Source: Erythrobacter sp. (GTDB lineage Bacteria > Pseudomonadota > Alphaproteobacteria > Sphingomonadales > Sphingomonadaceae). From it: DNA of 18,262 nucleotides. The notes under the pieces are model-generated. The model saw only the letters and a program-made list of their open reading frames with translations, was not told the DNA's origin and did no database searches. Numbering within the stretch: the stretch's first letter is position 1; each line of letters opens with the position of its first letter. The translations under genes and the position numbers were made by a program. The stretch spans positions 1 to 18,262 of the forward strand of contig NZOF01000092.1 of NCBI GenBank assembly GCA_002695185.1. The letters run 5' to 3'. Positions 13,770-18,262 of the stretch are shown piece by piece.

Positions 13770-13779
13770 CGACCTTCGC

Positions 13780-14835
13780 TCAGATCCCAGCGAAATTCAC
13801 GACGCGCGGGCGAACCGCGACCATCGAGATCCAGCCATCACTTGGCTCTGTTGCCACTGACAACGCGGTCGTGCCGAAGGTAAAGCCTTCAAACTCCGAT
13901 ATACCGGCTTGGCCGGAAACCGTGAGCTTCGAATTGCCTCCGGTTTCGTCCAGTCCAACCAGCACCTCGGCAGAACCGGAACCGCACTGAACCGCGGGAA
14001 CCGATAGCTGCCAGCCCTGAGGCGCTGCGACCGACTGGGCGCTGTCTTCCACTAGGTCGCCGGCGCGCTCCATGCGAGTGATGAAATCTGAAAGATCTTC
14101 GTCTGAGAACACGAAGCGGCCGCCTGCACCTTGCGCCGTCTCACGGATCGCACCGAGCTCCGACCAGTTATAACGTCCGGCAGTCGGCCTTCCTCTCAGA
14201 AAGACGACATCGAACACGCGCAGGTCTCGCGCCTCGCTCAGCGACTTGCGAGCTTCCGTCAATTCTTTCTGGCTGCCGCTCACAGCGAGCTGACCGTTTT
14301 CGACGGTAACCGACAGATCAAACGCTCGGAGCATATCGATTGTCGCCAGACGCTGGTCCCGGTCCGCAGGCAGGGGAAAGGTCGCAGTTGCATTGGAAGG
14401 CAGAGGCGATGCAAAGACATGCAGCGTCTTGCCATCGAAGGACCAGTCGCCGCCGACACCGCTGACGATTGTATCCACCACGTCATGCAAGGCTGACACT
14501 TTCCCATCCCAGGTAGCCGCCGGCAGGCCGGCCGGGCCCGAATAGGCCAATCCAGCCTCCTCCATGAGCTGCCCGAGCATCACGTCGGCGGACGCAGGTT
14601 CTGGCTTCCACCCGTCCACCATCAGCGCAGGCAGCATAGACTTGCTAGCCTCCCCCTTGCTTTCGATTGCCCATTTGCCCGGCAACGAGCCCGAGCGCCT
14701 ATCGAAAACCGGCGCAGCATCCGGCACAGAACAGCGACCAACTTCGATTGCTTCGGCGTCGCTGGCCTGAGCAGGACCGATGGACACAGCGTATATTGCA
14801 AGTGACAGCGAGAAAAAGTGCAACGCCTTACGCAT
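13780..14835 (-). CDS. Exported protein resembling the N0/N1 domains of type IVb-pilus secretins, without the pore domain
   Basis: A 351-residue protein with a signal peptide (MRKALHFFSLSLAIYAVSI, likely cut after AQA at residue 24). Residues about 82-142 have the order and spacing of an STN/N0 secretin domain: a helix (VMLGQLMEEAGL), a WDGKVSALHDVVDTIVSG segment and a WSFDGKTLHVF strand. Residues about 160-203 resemble an N1 repeat (TIDMLRAFDLSVTVENGQLAVSGS, then a helix). DVVFLRGRPTAG near 209-220 recalls the PilN/BfpB/TcpC type. The large secretin barrel domain is missing. ATG 14835 overlaps the upstream stop by eight bases; a longer reading from 14907 would spoil the signal peptide. The family call is from pattern only; STN-containing non-secretins are an alternative. 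Confidence 0.6.
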   Translation of the reverse strand: MRKALHFFSLSLAIYAVSIGPAQASDAEAIEVGRCSVPDAAPVFDRRSGSLPGKWAIESKGEASKSMLPALMVDGWKPEPASADVMLGQLMEEAGLAYSGPAGLPAATWDGKVSALHDVVDTIVSGVGGDWSFDGKTLHVFASPLPSNATATFPLPADRDQRLATIDMLRAFDLSVTVENGQLAVSGSQKELTEARKSLSEARDLRVFDVVFLRGRPTAGRYNWSELGAIRETAQGAGGRFVFSDEDLSDFITRMERAGDLVEDSAQSVAAPQGWQLSVPAVQCGSGSAEVLVGLDETGGNSKLTVSGQAGISEFEGFTFGTTALSVATEPSDGWISMVAVRPRVVNFAGI

Positions 14836-17800
14836 TGACGCTCTCCCCGTTGACGACTTCACTGATGAAATCGTCGGCCGAGAGAATATCGAGACTTTTG
14901 ACCGCAATCGAGATATCGGAGGGAAGGTTCAAGTCGCTTTCGATGTTTGTAAAAAGAATGACATTGTTGGCGGATTTCATCGCTTCGAGTGTCTCCTCCT
15001 TGTCCGGGTGGCGGTCCCAACCTTCCTTCGTCAGGCCAACAAAAACCCGCCTTTGGAATACCTGAATACCATTCGATCCGGGTACTCGTGGAAATCCTGC
15101 AACATCGAAACGCTCTTCGACCGCTGCAACATCTTCGCGGCGATCGAACAAACTAGAATTATCGCTAACCTGTACCGCGCCTTCATTAGCAACTGCAGCA
15201 GCCGACAAAGCCTGCTGCTTTTCCAGATCCGCCCGAGCAACAGCCAGTTCGCTCGTCAGCCTATCGCGTTCCTTTTCAAGCTCATCCGCTCGCGCTTTCA
15301 GGTTAGCAAGATCCGAAGAGGCCAAACTCTGGCCCTTGGCGATCAGATCCACCTCCTTCACGCACTCGTCCATCCATGCGCGGATGCCATTCATACCCAG
15401 GCGGCCTCTGTTCGCCAGACCATGAATACTCGCGATAAACCCGCGTTCTTCTTCGTCTTTGGCCTTCTCCAGAAGCGTTTCGACCGGAATCGTTTCGTTC
15501 GGATTCGCATCCACTTCCAGGAAATTGCAAACCTTCATGAGAAACTCACGGCCCCGCTGAAGAATGCAGGCATCAGTGATCATGTTTGCCAGGCCACTGG
15601 GCGATTTGCCCTCAGGCAGGCCATTGGGTTTGTAATCGTCGAGCAGCACCGAAGCCTGCTTCATGCGCGTCGACGTATCGTTGAGGAGCAGAAGACGCGC
15701 ATAATCTTTACCGAAATCCGCGAAACGAGGGGGAACATCCGGCTTCGCAAAAAAGCCGAGCTCTTCCCGCACCGTTTCAATCTTGAGCCAGACATGCTTT
15801 GGAAGCTTCTCTAGCTCCTGCTCCTTGGCCGCAATAGCCTTCTCGCTACGGGCCAAAACCGCTTGTTGCTCGTTCAGGCTGTTTCTCAGCTCATCGAGTC
15901 CCGCCCGTTCACGTTCGAACTCCTCACGCTCCTTCTCCAGATCAGCCGCTTCCAGCCTGCGTTCCTCCGCCGCAGCCAACTTCTGGTGCTCGGCCTCGAC
16001 AATCGGCTTTGCCCGTTCGCGAAGGGATTGCAGCGCCAACATGCGCTTGCGCGCGGCCAACGTATCGCCCCCTTCTTCCTGCGGTTCCTTAAATGGATCC
16101 ACGAAAACGTCGCCGAGATTCGGATGGTGATGCCATTCCTCACCGCGCACTGATGCATTAATGATTTCCACGAGATCATCGAACGAAGCACAATCGCCAG
16201 CCAGATCGGCCAGAGCATGCTCGGATGAAGCAAGTTCGGTAGCCTGAGGGGAAGCCGGAGCGGCGCCTTCTACAGAGCCCGGCGCCGCGTTGGATACCGC
16301 AGCCGTTTCAGCTCGTTCAGCGACTGCGGCATCACCCTCCGCAGCAGTCAAGCCGGCCGCACGCTCGTTTTCCAATTTGCGATTATCGAGAAACGACGTC
16401 GCCACCGAACGCATCTCCGGATCAACGGCCGGTTTTCCCCGCAAGCCGGGGTTCACTATCCTATGCTTAAGCTCGTTTATCCTGGTGAGCAGCTGACCGG
16501 CATTCGCCCTGGCCGTCTGAACTTCAAGATCGCTATCGTTCAGCCTATTCAGCGCCGTGACCAACACCCCTGCCTTTGCGCCGACCGAATTCAGCTGCGC
16601 CATGTTCATATTATGCGGCGCATTCTCCATGTTTCTAACGAGCTCGTCGATCCGGCCATATTCCGCGAGCTGGCTATCAAGCGAGAAGTCGATCGAATCC
16701 CTCAAAATGGAGCTAACTCGCGATTGCAGCATGTTCACCTTTTCAGCGCCGAACATCTCATCAAGGGCTGGCGAGACAAGCACCTGATTGATCTTGAGGC
16801 CGTTGGCCCTCTCGAAGTCCTCCAACCGGCTCCGCAATTCAGACGCCGATCCCTTGCTCTCGACGATCACCAGGAATTTTCCACATAGTTCAGCCGTGAT
16901 TGCGCCCGCAGGAGCCTTGCCATTCTCGCTCACGTTTCCATCATCCTTTGCTTGCTGCGGTTCATCGTTCGCAGCACTTGTTGCTGTCTCATCGCCAAAG
17001 CCCAAAAGTCCGCCTTCATTCGGCGCCTTGTCGCAGGCCGGATCTGGCTGACCGGAATTATCATCTGCCCCCGTTGTGCCCGGCGCGTCCGACGATCCAT
17101 CTGCACCGCTGTCAGCCTTCCCTTCGTTGGCAGCGCCTGATCCCGCCTTCTGTTTGACCCGGTTCAAGATATCCGCCGAGAAATCTTCGAAATCATTCGC
17201 TGCCACTTTCGGCTTTTCGGGAGTGGTCATCTCAGCCTCTTCGCCGAATGGGGCAGAGGGCGCAGCATCGTCACCGCCTTCCTCCTTGTCCTGCGCGACG
17301 CCCGCGGCGGGGGAGGGCGGAATAAGCGGAGTTTCGTCCTCCTGCTCATCGTCTGGCAGGTCCACTGCCGCCCCTTCAGCTGCAGCGCGCATCAACAAGG
17401 ACGTAAACCGCCGCGAATTCATCAGCCGAGCATCGGCATCGAGTTCCTTGCTAATCTGCCCATCGCTTTCGCTCGAGCTTCCCGGCTCCGCTTTTGTCGC
17501 CGCGGTGTTTCCGCCTTGATCGCCTCGACGCAGATCCTTCGCGTCGAGATTATCGATCCCGCTCGTTGCATCGATCGCGTCTTCGTAGCTGGTCTCGATC
17601 CTCGAACCATTTTTCATGACCTGCCGCGCGACATTGGCAACACCTTCGCCGTTGCCCGTCGTCAGCGATCCCAGATATGCGAAATGCTCATCCGTCATTC
17701 CGATCAGGTGATTTCTGAAGCGACGAATGAAGGACAAAACTGCCGCTTCCTCGTCAGCAGCCTCGTCGACATCCATCATATACGTCTCAGCCATCATCTG

Positions 17801-18226
17801 GAGACGTTTGCGAACGGGCTTGGCCAGATCCTTCTTGGCCTTCGAGCCTCCGAACTTCTGAGGTATGAGATCCTTCACTCCGCTCGTGGGCTTGGCAGGC
17901 GTGCTAGCAGGAACATCAAGGCCCTTCAGGGCTGCCTTGTCGGTATCGACCCCCATATTGGCATACAGCGAAGAGCCGTCGGGTTCTTCGCCATCGGCCC
18001 CAACGTCAGGGCTTTCGCCCTCACTCTCTTGAGCAGAACCCGGGGCCTTCGAAATCACGGAATTATCCGTGACAGTAAGCCCTTCACTCCCTGCTTCAGC
18101 CTGGCTCATCAAGACAGCAGCTTCAGCGTCCGTCACGCCTCCGTCCCCGTCCGGCGTTCCGTTAGCGGTTGCCGCTTTTCGCTTCCGCTGGTGTGCGGCC
18201 ACTTTACCAAGGATATGATTTAGCAT
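14828..18226 (-). CDS. Giant acidic coiled-coil protein of unknown function, about 1132 aa
   Basis: This gene has no signal peptide or transmembrane helix. Numbering is from the GTG at 18229. The first 440 residues are mostly low-complexity, acidic and rich in Gly, Ser, Ala and Pro, broken by a more ordered stretch at about 130-210 with a basic start (KAKKDLAKPVRKRL). A compact region lies at 444-600 (KFLVIVESKG strand, then helices), followed by an Ala/Glu linker, a strong coiled coil at about 725-810, a helical region at 830-960, a second coiled coil at 970-1010 and a small alpha/beta C-terminal domain at 1040-1125 (VFVGLTKEGW; NNVILFTNIES). GTG 18229 and ATG 18226 adjoin; there is no strong ribosome binding site and the frame stays open to the window end, so the true start may lie further upstream. 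It heads the three-gene operon with the secretin-like and exported proteins. Confidence 0.78.
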   Translation of the reverse strand: MLNHILGKVAAHQRKRKAATANGTPDGDGGVTDAEAAVLMSQAEAGSEGLTVTDNSVISKAPGSAQESEGESPDVGADGEEPDGSSLYANMGVDTDKAALKGLDVPASTPAKPTSGVKDLIPQKFGGSKAKKDLAKPVRKRLQMMAETYMMDVDEAADEEAAVLSFIRRFRNHLIGMTDEHFAYLGSLTTGNGEGVANVARQVMKNGSRIETSYEDAIDATSGIDNLDAKDLRRGDQGGNTAATKAEPGSSSESDGQISKELDADARLMNSRRFTSLLMRAAAEGAAVDLPDDEQEDETPLIPPSPAAGVAQDKEEGGDDAAPSAPFGEEAEMTTPEKPKVAANDFEDFSADILNRVKQKAGSGAANEGKADSGADGSSDAPGTTGADDNSGQPDPACDKAPNEGGLLGFGDETATSAANDEPQQAKDDGNVSENGKAPAGAITAELCGKFLVIVESKGSASELRSRLEDFERANGLKINQVLVSPALDEMFGAEKVNMLQSRVSSILRDSIDFSLDSQLAEYGRIDELVRNMENAPHNMNMAQLNSVGAKAGVLVTALNRLNDSDLEVQTARANAGQLLTRINELKHRIVNPGLRGKPAVDPEMRSVATSFLDNRKLENERAAGLTAAEGDAAVAERAETAAVSNAAPGSVEGAAPASPQATELASSEHALADLAGDCASFDDLVEIINASVRGEEWHHHPNLGDVFVDPFKEPQEEGGDTLAARKRMLALQSLRERAKPIVEAEHQKLAAAEERRLEAADLEKEREEFERERAGLDELRNSLNEQQAVLARSEKAIAAKEQELEKLPKHVWLKIETVREELGFFAKPDVPPRFADFGKDYARLLLLNDTSTRMKQASVLLDDYKPNGLPEGKSPSGLANMITDACILQRGREFLMKVCNFLEVDANPNETIPVETLLEKAKDEEERGFIASIHGLANRGRLGMNGIRAWMDECVKEVDLIAKGQSLASSDLANLKARADELEKERDRLTSELAVARADLEKQQALSAAAVANEGAVQVSDNSSLFDRREDVAAVEERFDVAGFPRVPGSNGIQVFQRRVFVGLTKEGWDRHPDKEETLEAMKSANNVILFTNIESDLNLPSDISIAVKSLDILSADDFISEVVNGESVNA

Positions 18227-18262
18227 CACTGTCCAACCACGATGTAGCCCTATGCTCGAAAC

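Noticed and set aside
14780..15814. A 344-codon plus-strand open frame opposite the giant gene
   Set aside because: It is antisense to a much longer frame with sensible domain structure, lacks a good ribosome binding site and its translation has no coherent domain pattern.
17516..18223. A 235-codon plus-strand open frame near the right end
   Set aside because: It is a shadow of the acidic low-complexity part of the minus-strand giant gene; codon bias there leaves antisense frames open.

Overview
The window looks like an accessory region (plasmid, integrative element or genomic island) of an alphaproteobacterium. This rests on the moderately high GC, short AGGA-type ribosome binding sites, frequent GTG/TTG starts, tight gene packing with 4-8 bp overlaps, and many unrecognised small proteins. 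I cannot name the genus. No rRNA, tRNA, CRISPR array, transposase, integrase or replication gene was seen.

Layout. (1) Positions 1-1858: a promoter, a CYTH/triphosphate-tunnel phosphohydrolase, a small unknown protein and a two-helix membrane-anchored unknown. (2) Positions 1876-3632: a decayed piece of a metallophosphatase gene, then an unrecognised cysteine-free 455-residue protein on the minus strand that reads away from its own palindrome-rich promoter. (3) Positions 3633-5588: two calcineurin-like phosphatases in tandem. One is of the PPP/lambda-phosphatase type and is the paralogue of the decayed piece. The other matches the phosphatase module of bacterial Pnkp RNA-repair enzymes and follows what looks like a dead kinase module. 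(4) Positions 5574-6176: a minus-strand polytopic membrane protein that overlaps the previous gene tail to tail. (5) Positions 6429-11184: eight genes read as one unit around a MoxR-type AAA+ ATPase and its usual partner, a metallopeptidase-like plus VWA-like (DUF2201-type) protein, with six small unknown soluble proteins. (6) Positions 11211-11728: a single gene with a near-consensus sigma70 promoter and a strong hairpin just ahead of its ribosome binding site. (7) Positions 11965-12854: a small membrane protein and a translationally coupled unknown protein. (8) Positions 18226-12885, minus strand: a three-gene operon of a giant acidic coiled-coil protein, an exported protein resembling the N0/N1 domains of type IVb-pilus secretins but without the pore domain, and a second exported protein.

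How the genes might work together. Region 5 is the most system-like: an AAA+ chaperone motor with its VWA adaptor, co-translated with several uncharacterised proteins that may be clients or accessory factors. Regions 1-3 gather three phosphate-ester hydrolases (CYTH, PPP, Pnkp-like) and the wreck of a fourth, which hints at phosphorylated nucleotide, RNA-end or protein substrates. Region 8 may be an envelope-associated assembly. The function of every one of these units is inference; the family assignments for CYTH, PPP, Pnkp-like, MoxR and VWA/metallopeptidase are well supported by visible motifs.
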